A stretch of 64,000 nucleotides of DNA from Rhizobium sp. (lineage in GTDB: Bacteria > Pseudomonadota > Alphaproteobacteria > Rhizobiales > Rhizobiaceae): the NCBI GenBank assembly GCA_002796995.1, contig PEKW01000006.1, forward strand, positions 558,627 through 622,626. Reading direction: 5' to 3'. The translations under genes were made by a program, and so were the position numbers. The notes below the pieces were generated by a model, which saw nothing but the letters and a program-made list of their open reading frames with translations, was not told the origin of the DNA and searched no databases. This document shows positions 34,190-43,986 of the stretch, piece after piece (the stretch's first letter is position 1; each line of letters starts with the position of its first letter).

Positions 34190-37129
34190 ATGCCAACGAC
34201 ATTGATCTTGAGTGAGGCCGGCAGCTACACCATCGAGGACGATGGCACGCCCGGCAATGCCACCTCCGTTGTCAAGGACGGCGACGGTACGGTCGTCGCG
34301 GTGATCGCGCACCCGGCGGACCAGCTGATCATCAAGGCGACCGTTCCCGGCGTGAACGTCACCCTCAACATCACGGACTCGCTCGGGACCGGAGGCCTGC
34401 AAGTGGGCGATCTCGCGGATTCGGGACAATGCCCGGACTCGATCGTGGTTGACAACATCGCGACGAGCAGCACCGTCACGCTTGTCGCCAACGGCAGCAT
34501 CACCGAGGGCGGCTCCGACGCTGCGGTCGACATACAGGCCTCTTCTGTCGTGATGAGCGCGGGAACCGGCGTCGGCACCCCCGGAAATGCCATCGAGACG
34601 CAGACTGGCGCCATCGAGGCCGAGACAAACACGGGCGGCATCGCCATCAGCAATGTCGGGGCGGTTCAGGTCGGCGGGCTGACGGATTCGGTGTCCGGCC
34701 TCAGTGTGGCCACCTCCGGCGACCTCAATTTCACGAACCTCGGCACGATCACTCTGAGCGACGTGAACGGCCTCGAATCCGTCCATGGCGGGGCGATCTC
34801 AGGTGACGTAAATCTCACGGCCCTGGGCTTCGATTCGGACATTACGTCCGCTGTCGACCGCGATGCGGTCGCGGCTCCGGGCGGCGACGTCACGTTGACC
34901 GCCGGCCGCGACATATCTCTGGGCACGGCGGGAGCCAATTTCGACAACGACGTCCGCGCCAACGGCGACCTGACGCTGGTCGCTGGTCGCGACGTCCTGC
35001 TGAGCGGCTTCGCCGACATGGTCGCGGACAGTCAATCGGGCACTACCGGCGGAAACCTCGTGGTCAATGTCGGCCGGAACATCAGCGTCCTGGATGATAC
35101 CGGCGGCGATGCAGGCCTTTCCACGTTCGGAACGGGTACTGTCATCCTCACCACGGGGCCCAATGGCCTGCTCTTTCTGGAGGCCCCCACGGCGATAGCG
35201 ATCTCGTCGGGCGGTGGCGTCGTCGTCAATTCGGACCGCATGACGATCGCCGCTACGTCCGGGATCAGCGCAGCCGGCGACATCATGCTGCGCCCGCTGA
35301 CGGACGGGCGGGCCATCATCCTGGGTAGCGCAACGGACGTCGCCGCCGCCCTGGAACTGTCGGACGCCGAACTGGACCGCATTTTCACCTCGGGCACGCT
35401 GACGATCGGTGGCGACAACGCCGGATCGATCCTCATCAGCGCCCTCATATCCCCGGCAGGCGTACCGAACGTCACCCTGCGCACTGGAGAATCCGTGCGC
35501 TTCGACGCGGGGTTCACCATTACCGACATCCTGACGATCCGGGCCGGTGACGACCTGTTCCAGCTTGGCGGTTCCGTGATCACCGCGAGCGACGTCAACG
35601 CTTTCCTCGACTTGGCCGGCGACGACGGAAACCAGGGTGGTTTTGTCAACGTGCTCGGCACCATCACCGCGACGACCCGGACCTTCACCGGCAATGGAGA
35701 TGCCGACACGCTGCTGGGCAGCGCCAATGACGACGTGCTGAACGGCCGCGGCGGGAGCGACACCATGCGCGGCCGTGCAGGCAACGACACCTACGTCGTC
35801 GATTCGATCGCCGACCAAGTCATCGAAGGAGTCGGCGAAGGGACCGATACGGTTCAGTCCGCCGTCAGCTTCACACTCGGGAACAATGTCGAGAATCTGT
35901 CCATGCTTGGTACCGCCAATATCAACGGCATCGGCAATAGTCTGGCGAATGTCATCGACGGCAATTCGGGAAACAACATCCTCGACGGAGCGGCAGGGGC
36001 TGACACCCTCAACGGCGGCCTCGGCAACGACACTTATGTACTGGGCGACGAAAACGACACGGTAACCGATACCGGCGGCACCGATACGATCACGTCGACG
36101 ATCACCCGCTCGCTCGCCACCCTTGCAACGATAGAACGCCTGACGCTGCTCGGCGCCGGCAATATCAATGCCACCGGCAACGATCTCGCCAACCTGCTGA
36201 CAGGCAACAGCGGCAACAATGTGCTGAATGGCCGGGCCGGCGCCGACACCATGGCGGGGCTCGCCGGCAACGACACCTACGTCGTCGATTCCGTCGCCGA
36301 CGTGGTCACCGAGGCGGTCGGCAATGGCACGGACACCGTGCAAACCGCAGTCGACTTCACACTCGGAAACAATGTCGAAAACATCTTCTTGCTTGGCGCC
36401 GGTAATATCAACGGCACCGGCAATGGCGTCGCCAACGTCATGACCGGCAATAGCGGAAACAACGTCCTCAACGGCCGCGGCGGCGCCGACACGATGACCG
36501 GATTGGCGGGCAATGACACCTACGTCGTCGACTCCATCGCAGATCAGGTCGTGGAAGCCTTCGGCGGCGGAACTGACACCGTGCAGACGGCGGTCAGCCT
36601 CACGCTCGCAGAAAATGTCGAAAACCTGTTCCTGCTCGGTGCGGGGAATATCAACGGCGTCGGCAACACCCTGGACAACGCTATTACCGGCAACAGCGGC
36701 AACAATACACTCAATGGTGCAGCCGGCGATGACACACTGATCGGCGGGGCTGGCAACGACAGGCTCTTTGGAGGTTTCGGCAACGACGACCTTACGGGCG
36801 GGACAGGCATCGACACCTTCATTTTCCACTCGGCGCCTAACGCTGTGACCAATGTCGACACGATCACCGATTTCTCCGTGGCCGACGACACGATCTCGCT
36901 GGAAAACAGCGTCTTCACCACGATCGGCGCGGTCGGCACGCTGGCGGCGTCCGCCTTCGTGCGCAACACCACCGGTCTTGCCCAGGATGCGAGCGACCGC
37001 ATCATCTACGAAAGCGACACCGGCAATCTCTTCTATGACAGCAATGGCAACGCCGCCGGCGGCAGCGTGCTGATCGCCGTACTCGATCCGGGACTGCTGA
37101 TGACCAATCTCGACTTCACGGTGATCTGA
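34190..37129 (+). CDS. RTX-type calcium-binding secreted protein with 81-residue repeats
   Basis: A 979-residue protein with no N-terminal signal peptide, as expected for type I secretion. The start at 34190 (MPTTLILSEAGSYTIEDDG) has GAGG eight bases upstream. Residues 1-500 are beta-helix-like, with filamentous-haemagglutinin-type units (DVTLTAGRDISLG, DLTLVAGRDVLLSG, NLVVNVGRNISVLD). Four consecutive 81-residue repeats then start at GNDTYVVD/GNDTYVLG (residues 531, 612, 693, 774), each with RTX nonapeptides such as GNSGNNVLNGRAGADTM. The C-terminus has GGAGNDRLFGGFGNDDL and a serralysin-like end (DTFIFHSAPN, DTITDFSVADDTISL, NLFYDSNGN). No protease or lyase active site is visible. Likely an adhesin or matrix protein; its secretion genes are not in the window. 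Confidence 0.88.
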   Translation: MPTTLILSEAGSYTIEDDGTPGNATSVVKDGDGTVVAVIAHPADQLIIKATVPGVNVTLNITDSLGTGGLQVGDLADSGQCPDSIVVDNIATSSTVTLVANGSITEGGSDAAVDIQASSVVMSAGTGVGTPGNAIETQTGAIEAETNTGGIAISNVGAVQVGGLTDSVSGLSVATSGDLNFTNLGTITLSDVNGLESVHGGAISGDVNLTALGFDSDITSAVDRDAVAAPGGDVTLTAGRDISLGTAGANFDNDVRANGDLTLVAGRDVLLSGFADMVADSQSGTTGGNLVVNVGRNISVLDDTGGDAGLSTFGTGTVILTTGPNGLLFLEAPTAIAISSGGGVVVNSDRMTIAATSGISAAGDIMLRPLTDGRAIILGSATDVAAALELSDAELDRIFTSGTLTIGGDNAGSILISALISPAGVPNVTLRTGESVRFDAGFTITDILTIRAGDDLFQLGGSVITASDVNAFLDLAGDDGNQGGFVNVLGTITATTRTFTGNGDADTLLGSANDDVLNGRGGSDTMRGRAGNDTYVVDSIADQVIEGVGEGTDTVQSAVSFTLGNNVENLSMLGTANINGIGNSLANVIDGNSGNNILDGAAGADTLNGGLGNDTYVLGDENDTVTDTGGTDTITSTITRSLATLATIERLTLLGAGNINATGNDLANLLTGNSGNNVLNGRAGADTMAGLAGNDTYVVDSVADVVTEAVGNGTDTVQTAVDFTLGNNVENIFLLGAGNINGTGNGVANVMTGNSGNNVLNGRGGADTMTGLAGNDTYVVDSIADQVVEAFGGGTDTVQTAVSLTLAENVENLFLLGAGNINGVGNTLDNAITGNSGNNTLNGAAGDDTLIGGAGNDRLFGGFGNDDLTGGTGIDTFIFHSAPNAVTNVDTITDFSVADDTISLENSVFTTIGAVGTLAASAFVRNTTGLAQDASDRIIYESDTGNLFYDSNGNAAGGSVLIAVLDPGLLMTNLDFTVI
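35780..36751 (+). repeat. Four tandem 243-bp repeats encoding 81-residue modules
   Basis: Modules start at 35780, 36023, 36266 and 36509, exactly 243 bp apart with no indels. Copies 1, 3 and 4 are closest (ADxVxEAxGxGTDTVQTAV); copy 2 is divergent (TITRSLATLATIERLTLLGA). Confidence 0.85.
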
Positions 37130-37150
37130 GGTCGGCGGCGATCCGTCGAC

Positions 37151-37942
37151 CTATCCCAGCCGATAGAGCCCTGTCCGCCGGTCGGCGAGATAGGGGTTCT
37201 GGCGGCGGCAGTCGTCGTAGGCGGCGGGGTCCATCTCGGCGACGAGTAGGGTTTCTCGCGTGCCGGCGCGGGCCAGTTCGTCGCCGTCAGGGCCGATGAT
37301 CGCCGAGCGGCCGCTGTAGGAGAACGTGCCCTCCTCGCCGCAAAGATCGGCATAGACGAGGAAGATGCCGTTTTCGAAGGCGCGGGTCGGCACCACCATG
37401 TCGGCGACGCGTCGGCTGATTTCGCCGTTCGGAAGGGCCGTGGGCACCAGCACCAGTTCGGCACCGGCCAGCGCCAGCGTGCGGACATATTCCGGAAACT
37501 CGACGTCGTAGCAGATCAGCATGCCGGTGCGGATGCCGAATAGGTCGAAGACCGGCGGCACGTCCGCGCCGGGCACGAAGCATGCCCGTTCGCCATCGCC
37601 GTAGAGATGCCCCTTGCGGTAGAATTCACAAGTGCCGTCCGGCCGCGCCACCACCGCCGAATTGTAGACGGCCTCGCCGTCGCGCTCGGGAAATCCCGCG
37701 CAGACCGCCAGCTGGAACTCGGCGGCTATGTCGCAGAGCGCCCCGACGATCTCGCCGTCCCGGCCCTCGGCGATTTCGGCAAAGCGCTCGGGCGTCAGGC
37801 CGTAGCCGCTGACGGCGAGTTCCGGCGTGACCAGCAGTTCTGCGCCCATGTCGCTCGCGGCTTCCGCCGCCTGGGCGATCTTGGCGAGATTGGCGGCCGC
37901 ATCGCCGGAAACCGGCTGCATCTGGTAGAGCGAGATCAACAT
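37151..37942 (-). CDS. Nitrilase-superfamily carbon-nitrogen hydrolase
   Basis: A 263-residue amidohydrolase with the Glu-Lys-Cys triad: E41 in LLVTPELAVSGYG, K110 in FYRKGHLYGDGE and C144 in GMLICYDVEFPEYV. These enzymes cleave amides, carbamoyl groups or nitriles; the GHLYGDGERACFVPG and VYNSAVVARPDG segments resemble deaminated-glutathione/carbamoylputrescine-type branches, but I cannot fix the substrate. With polyamine uptake and catabolism elsewhere in the window, N-carbamoylputrescine is one candidate (inference). The ATG is at 37942. A 28-bp perfect palindrome lies 45-72 bp upstream. Confidence 0.85.
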   Translation of the reverse strand: MLISLYQMQPVSGDAAANLAKIAQAAEAASDMGAELLVTPELAVSGYGLTPERFAEIAEGRDGEIVGALCDIAAEFQLAVCAGFPERDGEAVYNSAVVARPDGTCEFYRKGHLYGDGERACFVPGADVPPVFDLFGIRTGMLICYDVEFPEYVRTLALAGAELVLVPTALPNGEISRRVADMVVPTRAFENGIFLVYADLCGEEGTFSYSGRSAIIGPDGDELARAGTRETLLVAEMDPAAYDDCRRQNPYLADRRTGLYRLG

Positions 37943-37986
37943 GACATGTCCTGCGCGTGAAATGGAATGCGCGGACGATAGGCTGC

Positions 37987-38014
37987 CTTCAACCGCTTTG
38001 CAAAGCGGTTGAAG
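37987..38014. promoter_or_regulatory. 28-bp perfect palindrome upstream of the nitrilase gene
   Basis: CTTCAACCGCTTTG followed by its exact reverse complement, with no spacer. It lies between the exoD stop (38037) and the nitrilase start (37942), both on the minus strand. There is no U-tract, so an operator is likelier than a terminator. Confidence 0.45.
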
Positions 38015-38036
38015 CGCGGCGAACAGTTTTCCGCCG

Positions 38037-38696
38037 TCAGAAAATCGTCGTCGTCAGCAGCAGGATGAAGCCCTTGACCAGAGCAAAGAGCACGCCGGCG
38101 ACCACGATCAGCGAGACGACGAACATCGCCGTTCCCAGCACCACGCACAGACCGTCGCGTTCGAGAATTCCGAAGGAGAACAGGCAGATCGCCATCGCCG
38201 GCAGGATATTGCCGAGCGGCACGGGCAGGATCAGCACGGTCGACAGGACGAGACAGAGCAGGCCGATGAGATATTCGGCGGGCGGATAGATGAGAATGCC
38301 GAGGCGCGGCCGCAGCATGCGCTCGCCCCGCGCCAGCCAGGGCGAGATGCGGCTGACGATCGAGGCGAAGTCACCGCGCGTCATCGACCGTTCGGCGATG
38401 ATCTTCGGCAGCCAGGGCGACTGGCCGAGCATCAGCTGGGCGGAGAGGAAGACGAGCGGAGCACCGGTCAAGGCCGAGGTGCCGGGCGGCGTCGGAATGA
38501 TATTGGGCAACGCGAAGATCAGGATCAACGCACCGAAGGCGCGATCGCCCATGGCCCGGAATATATCGGCGACGGATACACGCTCGCGGCTCTCGTCGCC
38601 GGCGATCGACATCAGGATGTCGGAGAGCCGGCCGCCATGCCTCTGCGATTTGCGATCCCTCGGATCGTTCGCATGCTCGCCGCTCGTCTCTGCCAT
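38037..38696 (-). CDS. ExoD-family membrane protein
   Basis: A 219-residue inner-membrane protein of the ExoD family (named for a Sinorhizobium exopolysaccharide/nodulation gene). A charged N-terminus (SQRHGGRLSDILMSIAGDES) precedes RVSVADIFRAMGDRAFGALILIFALPN, the family signature PTPPGTSALTGAPLVFLSAQLMLGQ, and several C-terminal helices (LVLSTVLILPVPLGNILPAM, FVVSLIVVAGVLFALVKGFI). The biochemical role is unknown; mutants in the founder gene are alkali-sensitive and make altered exopolysaccharide. I chose the ATG at 38696 (MAETSGEH), with GGGG seven bases upstream, over the GTG at 38717. Confidence 0.85.
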   Translation of the reverse strand: MAETSGEHANDPRDRKSQRHGGRLSDILMSIAGDESRERVSVADIFRAMGDRAFGALILIFALPNIIPTPPGTSALTGAPLVFLSAQLMLGQSPWLPKIIAERSMTRGDFASIVSRISPWLARGERMLRPRLGILIYPPAEYLIGLLCLVLSTVLILPVPLGNILPAMAICLFSFGILERDGLCVVLGTAMFVVSLIVVAGVLFALVKGFILLLTTTIF

Positions 38697-38829
38697 TCCA
38701 TTTCCCCACCGGCTCACGCCCGAATACCCTATTGCCCCTAGCGCAAAACAATGACGGATGTTTGATCAGCGGCCGGCAAAGCGCGCGCCCGGAGGCGGAA
38801 ATTCGTCATGCAGGCGCGGACGCTCGCCC

Positions 38830-40674
38830 TTACATTTGCACGAGATGCCCGGCCGAGACCTCGCGGTATTGCCGCACCGGCGGCACATAGCCGACCGGCC
38901 GCACCGGGCTCTTGATCTCGTCGGTGGAGATGTTGCGCTTAAGGCTGCGCCGGGCAGGGTCCGGGATCGGCACGGCCGCCATCAGCTTGCGCGTATAGGC
39001 ATGCTGCGGATTGTCGAAAACCGCCTGGCGCGGACCGATCTCGACGATCTCGCCGAGATACATCACCGCCACCCGATGGCTCACCCGCTCGACCACGGCC
39101 ATGTCGTGGGAAATGAACAGATAGGCGAGATTGAAGCTCTGCTGCAGGTCGAGCAGCAGGTTGCAGACCTGCGCCTTGATCGACACGTCGAGCGCCGAGA
39201 CGGCCTCGTCGGCGACGATCACCTTGGGATCGAGCATCAGCGAACGGGCGATCGCGATGCGCTGGCGCTGGCCGCCGGAGAATTCATGCGGATAGCGCCG
39301 CATCATGTCGGCCTTCAGCCCCACCCGCTCAAGCAGATCGGCGGCCTTGTCGCGGGCCTGCGCCTTCGGCCCCAGCCCATGCTCGACGAAGGGCTCCATC
39401 ACGGCGCTGCCGACGCTCATGCGCGGATCAAGGCTGGCGAACGGATCCTGGAACACCATCTGGATGCTGCGGCGCATCTTGCGCAGCGCAGTCCGGTCGA
39501 GGTTGACGACGTCATAGCCGTCGAGCGAGATCGCACCGGCGGTCGGCTCGACCAGCCGGGTGATGGAACGGCCCGTCGTAGACTTGCCGCAGCCCGATTC
39601 GCCGACCAGCGCCAGCGTCTCGCCTTCCCTCAGATCGAAGGACACATTCTCCACCGCGTGGACCGCGCCGCTCTTGCGGCCGAGCAGACCGGAGTGGATG
39701 TCGAAGCGGGTCGTGAGATTCTTCACCTCCAGCACCGGCCGCTTGGCACCGTCGACGCCGCCGGCTTCCGTCTCCGGAATGCGGGTCTCGCCCGTGACGA
39801 TGTCGATCACCGGAAAGCGCATGGGCCGTTCGCGACCGCCCATCGAGCCGAGCTTCGGCACGGCAGAGAGAAGTGCGCGCGTATAGGGATGCTTGCCGCG
39901 ATTGAAGATGTCGTCGGTCGTCCCCGTCTCGACAGCCTCCCCGCGGTACATCACGATCGTCCGGTCCGAGACCTCCGCCACCACGCCCATGTCATGCGTG
40001 ATGAACAGCACCGCCATGCCTTCCTCGTCCTGCAGCACCTTGATCAGGTCGAGGATCTGGCCCTGGATCGTCACGTCGAGCGCCGTCGTCGGCTCGTCGG
40101 CGATCAGGAGCTTGGGGCGGCTGGCGAGCGCCATGGCGATCATCACGCGCTGTCGCATGCCGCCGGAAAACTGATGCGGATAGTCGCCGAAACGGTTCTT
40201 GGCGTTCGGGATGCGGACCTTGTCGAGAAGACGCAGCACCTCGGTCTTCGCCTCGGCGGCCGAGACGTCGCGATGACAGGTGATCGCCTCGGCGATCTGC
40301 TTGCCGATCGGGAAGATCGGATTGAGCGAGGTCATCGGCTCCTGGAAGATCATGGCGATCTCGTTGCCGCGCACCCTGCGCATCTCTTCCGCGCCGAGCG
40401 TCAGCAGTTCGCGCCCGTTCAGCTTGACGCTACCCTCGATGCGGCTGGAATTCTGCGGCAGCAGCCGCATGATCGACAGCGAGGTGACGCTCTTGCCCGA
40501 GCCGGATTCGCCGACGATCGCCACGGTTTCGCGCGGCGCCACATCGAAGCTCACGCCCTTGACCACGGATCGCCACTCGTCGCCGACCTTGAACGAAGTC
40601 GTCAGATCGCGGACCGAGAGAACCGGGCCGCCACCCTGAAGATTGCCATTCGCCTTATCCACCATCTGAGACAT
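38830..40674 (-). CDS. Fused double ATP-binding protein of a peptide ABC transporter (GsiA-like)
   Basis: A 614-residue tandem ATPase, OppD-like half then OppF-like half. Half 1: Walker [21 protein letters not shown], signature [16 protein letters not shown], Walker [15 protein letters not shown]. Half 2: [20 protein letters not shown], signature [16 protein letters not shown], Walker [15 protein letters not shown]. Each half has an oligopeptide_C-type tail ([31 protein letters not shown]). This resembles E. coli GsiA, in which one polypeptide powers both permeases. Note DEA instead of DEP in the second Walker B. The permease and binding-protein genes are divergent at 42207-45898; the M20 gene lies upstream on this strand. 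Confidence 0.93.
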   Translation of the reverse strand: MSQMVDKANGNLQGGGPVLSVRDLTTSFKVGDEWRSVVKGVSFDVAPRETVAIVGESGSGKSVTSLSIMRLLPQNSSRIEGSVKLNGRELLTLGAEEMRRVRGNEIAMIFQEPMTSLNPIFPIGKQIAEAITCHRDVSAAEAKTEVLRLLDKVRIPNAKNRFGDYPHQFSGGMRQRVMIAMALASRPKLLIADEPTTALDVTIQGQILDLIKVLQDEEGMAVLFITHDMGVVAEVSDRTIVMYRGEAVETGTTDDIFNRGKHPYTRALLSAVPKLGSMGGRERPMRFPVIDIVTGETRIPETEAGGVDGAKRPVLEVKNLTTRFDIHSGLLGRKSGAVHAVENVSFDLREGETLALVGESGCGKSTTGRSITRLVEPTAGAISLDGYDVVNLDRTALRKMRRSIQMVFQDPFASLDPRMSVGSAVMEPFVEHGLGPKAQARDKAADLLERVGLKADMMRRYPHEFSGGQRQRIAIARSLMLDPKVIVADEAVSALDVSIKAQVCNLLLDLQQSFNLAYLFISHDMAVVERVSHRVAVMYLGEIVEIGPRQAVFDNPQHAYTRKLMAAVPIPDPARRSLKRNISTDEIKSPVRPVGYVPPVRQYREVSAGHLVQM

Positions 40675-40720
40675 CCCTTGAAGCCTGCGATTTCCGACAA
40701 GAACTCTGGGGGTCGCGGCC

Positions 40721-41884
40721 TTACGCCGCGAGCGCCGTCTCCGCGAGCGTCACCCAGTAGCTGATGCCATAGGGGATCGCCTCGTCATTGAAGTCGTAGG
40801 CCGAATGATGAAGGTTGGCGCTGTCGCCGTTGCCGATGAAGACGAAACTGCCGGGACGCGCCTCCAGCATGTAGGAAAAGTCTTCCGCCCCCATCATCGG
40901 CGGCAGGTCGCCCTCCACCGCCCGTTCACCGGAGATCCGGCGCATCACGCCCAGCGCGAATTCGGTCTCGTGGGCATGGTTGAAGGTCACCGGATAGCCG
41001 CGCCGATAGTGCACGTCGGCGGTGGCGCCGAAGCTCGCGGCAATGCCGTTCGCAACTTCGTTCAGCCGCTTCTCGGCATAATCCCTGGTCTCCGGCAGGA
41101 GCGTGCGGATCGTGCCCGTCATCTTGACGGTATTGGGGATGACGTTCGAGGCTTCACCGCCATGAACCGTCGCCACCGTGACGACCACCGATTTCAGCGG
41201 GTCCATCTCGCGCGAGGCGATTGCCTGCAGCGCAATCACGATGTGGGAGGAGACCAGCACCGGGTCGATGGTCTTGTGCGGCTGGGCCGCATGGCCGCCG
41301 CGCCCGTGCACGATGATCTCGAACTCGTCGGCCGCCGCCATCACCGAGCCCTTGCGGGTGGCGAAATGGCCGACCGGAATCCCGGGATGATTGTGCATGC
41401 CGTAGACCTGGGAAATCCCGAAGGTCTCCATCATGCCGTCCTCGACCATTTCGCGGCCGCCGCCGCCGCCCTCTTCGGCCGGCTGGAAGATCACCGCGAC
41501 CGAGCCGCGAAAATTTCGGGTCTCGGCGAGGTATTTCGCCGCGCCCAGCAGCATGGCGGTGTGCCCGTCATGGCCGCAGGCATGCATCTTGCCCGGCGTC
41601 TTCGACGCCCATTCCTTGCCGCTCGTTTCGTAGATCGGCAGCGCATCCATGTCGGCGCGGAATCCGACCACCGGCCCGTCGCCGCGATTGCCCTTGATGA
41701 TGGCGACGACGCCGGTCCGGCCGATGCCGGTCTCGACCACATCACAACCAAAGGATGTCAGCTTCTCGGCGACGAATTCGGCCGTCTCGTAGACATCGAA
41801 CAGCAGTTCGGGGTTCTCATGGAGGTGGCGGCGCCAAGCGGCTACCTCGCCCTGCAATTCGCTGGCACGGTTCAACACAGGCAT
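40721..41884 (-). CDS. M20-family metal-dependent amidohydrolase (hippurate hydrolase/aminoacylase-like)
   Basis: A 387-residue hydrolase of the M20D peptidase subfamily, which removes N-acyl groups from amino acids or small peptides. Metal and catalytic motifs: RRHLHENPELLFDVYETAEF, RADMDALPIYE, MHACGHDGHTAMLLGAAKYL, FQPAEEGGGGGREMVEDGMM, GMHNHPGIPVG and the late PPMMGAEDFSYMLEARPG. It precedes the fused ATPase gene on the same strand and is divergent from the peptide-binding protein, so it probably acts on imported peptides or acylated amino acids in the cytoplasm. No signal peptide. Confidence 0.92.
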   Translation of the reverse strand: MPVLNRASELQGEVAAWRRHLHENPELLFDVYETAEFVAEKLTSFGCDVVETGIGRTGVVAIIKGNRGDGPVVGFRADMDALPIYETSGKEWASKTPGKMHACGHDGHTAMLLGAAKYLAETRNFRGSVAVIFQPAEEGGGGGREMVEDGMMETFGISQVYGMHNHPGIPVGHFATRKGSVMAAADEFEIIVHGRGGHAAQPHKTIDPVLVSSHIVIALQAIASREMDPLKSVVVTVATVHGGEASNVIPNTVKMTGTIRTLLPETRDYAEKRLNEVANGIAASFGATADVHYRRGYPVTFNHAHETEFALGVMRRISGERAVEGDLPPMMGAEDFSYMLEARPGSFVFIGNGDSANLHHSAYDFNDEAIPYGISYWVTLAETALAA

Positions 41885-42206
41885 GCGTTCGGTCCTCGGT
41901 TATTCTTGTGGTTCCCACTCTTGTTGGCCCATACTGCGCTGCCTCAAAGCGCTTTTGCAAGCCGCAATTTTCCGCCTTGAACGCAAAATAGGCCTATGCT
42001 TAGATAGCCCAAATTTTGATCAGGCCCGCCATCTTCGGATGTCTTTTTCGAACCGGCGGCGAGTTCAGCGGAGGCCAGAAAATCAAAATTACGAAACAAG
42101 GCCCGATATATAAACACGACGGGCCTTGATCGCCGGGAGAGCGGGAACTCTCCTTCGGCCGCAATGACGATCACAACTCCAACTATAAAAACAGGGGAAT
42201 GACGAC
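41885..42206. other. Divergent control region between the M20 gene and the peptide-binding protein
   Basis: It contains an inverted repeat CAAGGCCCG / CGGGCCTTG (42097-42128, 14-base loop ATATATAAACACGA) just upstream of the binding-protein start; the loop holds a TATATA -10-like hexamer. No other gene seen. Confidence 0.5.
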
Positions 42207-43913
42207 ATGCAGAAACTTCGCATACTATTGGCAGCTTCGGCCGCAGCGCTGGCCTTCCAGGCCGCGCCTGCACTGGCCGAGCGAGGCTCGGACGGCGAAC
42301 TGAAGATCCTCTTCTGGCAGGCCGTTTCCACCCTCAACCCCTATCTCTCCGGCGGCACGAAGGAAGTCTACAGCTCGTCCATGGTGCTCGAGCCGCTCGC
42401 CCGCTATGACGAGACCGGCGCGCTGGTGGCCATGCTCGCCGCCGAAATCCCGACCGTCGAGAACGGCGGCGTCGCGGCCGACCTCAAGAGCATCACCTGG
42501 AAGTTGAAGCCGGACCTCAAATGGTCGGACGGCACGCCGGTGACCGCCGATGACGCCATCTTCACATGGAAGTACTGCACGGCGCCGGACGGCGGCTGCG
42601 CCCAGGCCGCCTATTACGAAGGCGTGACCAATGTCGAGGCGGTCGACGCCTCCACCATCAAGGTGTCCTTCGCCGAAGCCAAGCCCTACCCCTACAGCGC
42701 CTTCGTCGGCGCCCAGTCGCCGGTCATCCAGGCCGCCCAGTTCAAGGATTGCCTCGGCGCCAAGGCGCCGGAATGCACCGCCGCCAATTTCGGTCCGATC
42801 GGCACCGGCCCCTTCGTCGTCAAGGAATTCAAGGCCAACGACGTCATCACCTTCGAAGCCAACAAGAATTATCGCGACCCGGCAAAGCCGGCCTTCGCCA
42901 CCGCGACGCTCAAGGGCGGCGGTGATGCGGCATCGGCCGCCCGCGCAGTGCTGGAAACCGGCGAATTCGACTATGCCTGGAACATGCAGGTCGAGCCGGA
43001 AATTCTCGCCACCATGGTCGCCGCCGGCAAGGGCAAGCTCGTCACCGCCTTCGGCACCCAGGTCGAACGTATCGACGTCAACGCCTTCGCCGTCGACTCC
43101 TCGCTGGGCGACAAGCGCTCCACCAAAGAAGCAGGTCCCCATCCGGCCTTCAAGGATCCGGCCGTGCGCAGGGCCCTGTCGCTCGCCATCGACCGCGACA
43201 TCATCGACGAAGCCGGCTACGGCGAAGCGGGTCAGCCGACCTGCAACATCCTGCCCGCCCCGGATATCTACAAGTCGACCGATGTCGACTGGTGCCTGAA
43301 GCAGGACGTCGAGGGCGCCAACAAGCTGCTCGACGACGCCGGCTGGGTGAAGGGCTCCGACGGCATCCGCGAGAAAGACGGCGTGAAGCTGTCCTTCCTC
43401 TACCAGAGCTCGACCAACTCGGTGCGTCAGGCAACCCAGGCGCTGGTCAAGGACATGTGGTCGCAGATCGGCGTCGAAGTCGAATTGCGCAACATCGCCG
43501 CTTCGGTCTTCTTCGGCGGCGATCCGGCTTCCCCGGACACCTTCCAGAAGTTCTATGCCGACCTCCAGATGTACACCAACAACTTCGACGGCACCGATCC
43601 GGAGAAGTACATGGCCGGCTGGATGTGCGACAAGATCCCGAGCCCGGCCAATGGCTGGCAGGGCGAGAACATCGTCCGCTACTGCAATGCGGACTATGAC
43701 AAGCTCGTCGTCGAACTCGGCAAGACCGCCAAGCTCGAGGACCGCGCTGTCATCGCCAAGAAGCTGAACGACATGCTGACCAACGACGTGGCGCAGATCC
43801 CGCTCATCCATCGCGGTAGCGTCTCGTCCCATTCGGTCACCCTCGAAGGCGTCCGGATGAACGCCTGGGACAGCGAACTGTGGAACGTCGCTGACTGGAC
43901 TCGCAAGAAGTAA
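42207..43913 (+). CDS. Peptide ABC transporter, periplasmic binding protein (family 5)
   Basis: A 568-residue SBP_bac_5 protein. The signal peptide is MQKLRILLAASAAALAFQAAPALAE. The mature part begins LKILFWQAVSTLNPYLSGGT and has the family motif LKPDLKWSDGTPVTADDAIF, then NFGPIGTGPFVVKEFKANDV and the late AQIPLIHRG. Six or so cysteines (YCTAPDGGC, DCLGAKAPEC, WCLKQ) may pair in the periplasm, more than usual for the family. It heads a binding protein-permease-permease operon divergent from the ATPase; ligands are probably di- to oligopeptides, but glutathione-like or opine substrates are not excluded. Confidence 0.9.
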   Translation: MQKLRILLAASAAALAFQAAPALAERGSDGELKILFWQAVSTLNPYLSGGTKEVYSSSMVLEPLARYDETGALVAMLAAEIPTVENGGVAADLKSITWKLKPDLKWSDGTPVTADDAIFTWKYCTAPDGGCAQAAYYEGVTNVEAVDASTIKVSFAEAKPYPYSAFVGAQSPVIQAAQFKDCLGAKAPECTAANFGPIGTGPFVVKEFKANDVITFEANKNYRDPAKPAFATATLKGGGDAASAARAVLETGEFDYAWNMQVEPEILATMVAAGKGKLVTAFGTQVERIDVNAFAVDSSLGDKRSTKEAGPHPAFKDPAVRRALSLAIDRDIIDEAGYGEAGQPTCNILPAPDIYKSTDVDWCLKQDVEGANKLLDDAGWVKGSDGIREKDGVKLSFLYQSSTNSVRQATQALVKDMWSQIGVEVELRNIAASVFFGGDPASPDTFQKFYADLQMYTNNFDGTDPEKYMAGWMCDKIPSPANGWQGENIVRYCNADYDKLVVELGKTAKLEDRAVIAKKLNDMLTNDVAQIPLIHRGSVSSHSVTLEGVRMNAWDSELWNVADWTRKK

Positions 43914-43986
43914 GTGCCGTTTCGCCGGGCCTGCATCTCCGCCGGCCCGGCGACCGCCCTCTTCGTGACAGTCAGGGAACCATCCG

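Noticed and set aside
34799-36829. 676-codon minus-strand ORF opposite the RTX gene
   Set aside because: Mirror of the RTX repeats; no protein signature, while the plus strand has clear nonapeptides and module spacing.
38758-40764. 668-codon plus-strand ORF opposite the fused ATPase
   Set aside because: Arg/His-rich mirror of the minus-strand ABC ATPase, which has complete Walker and signature motifs; a GC-rich antisense shadow.
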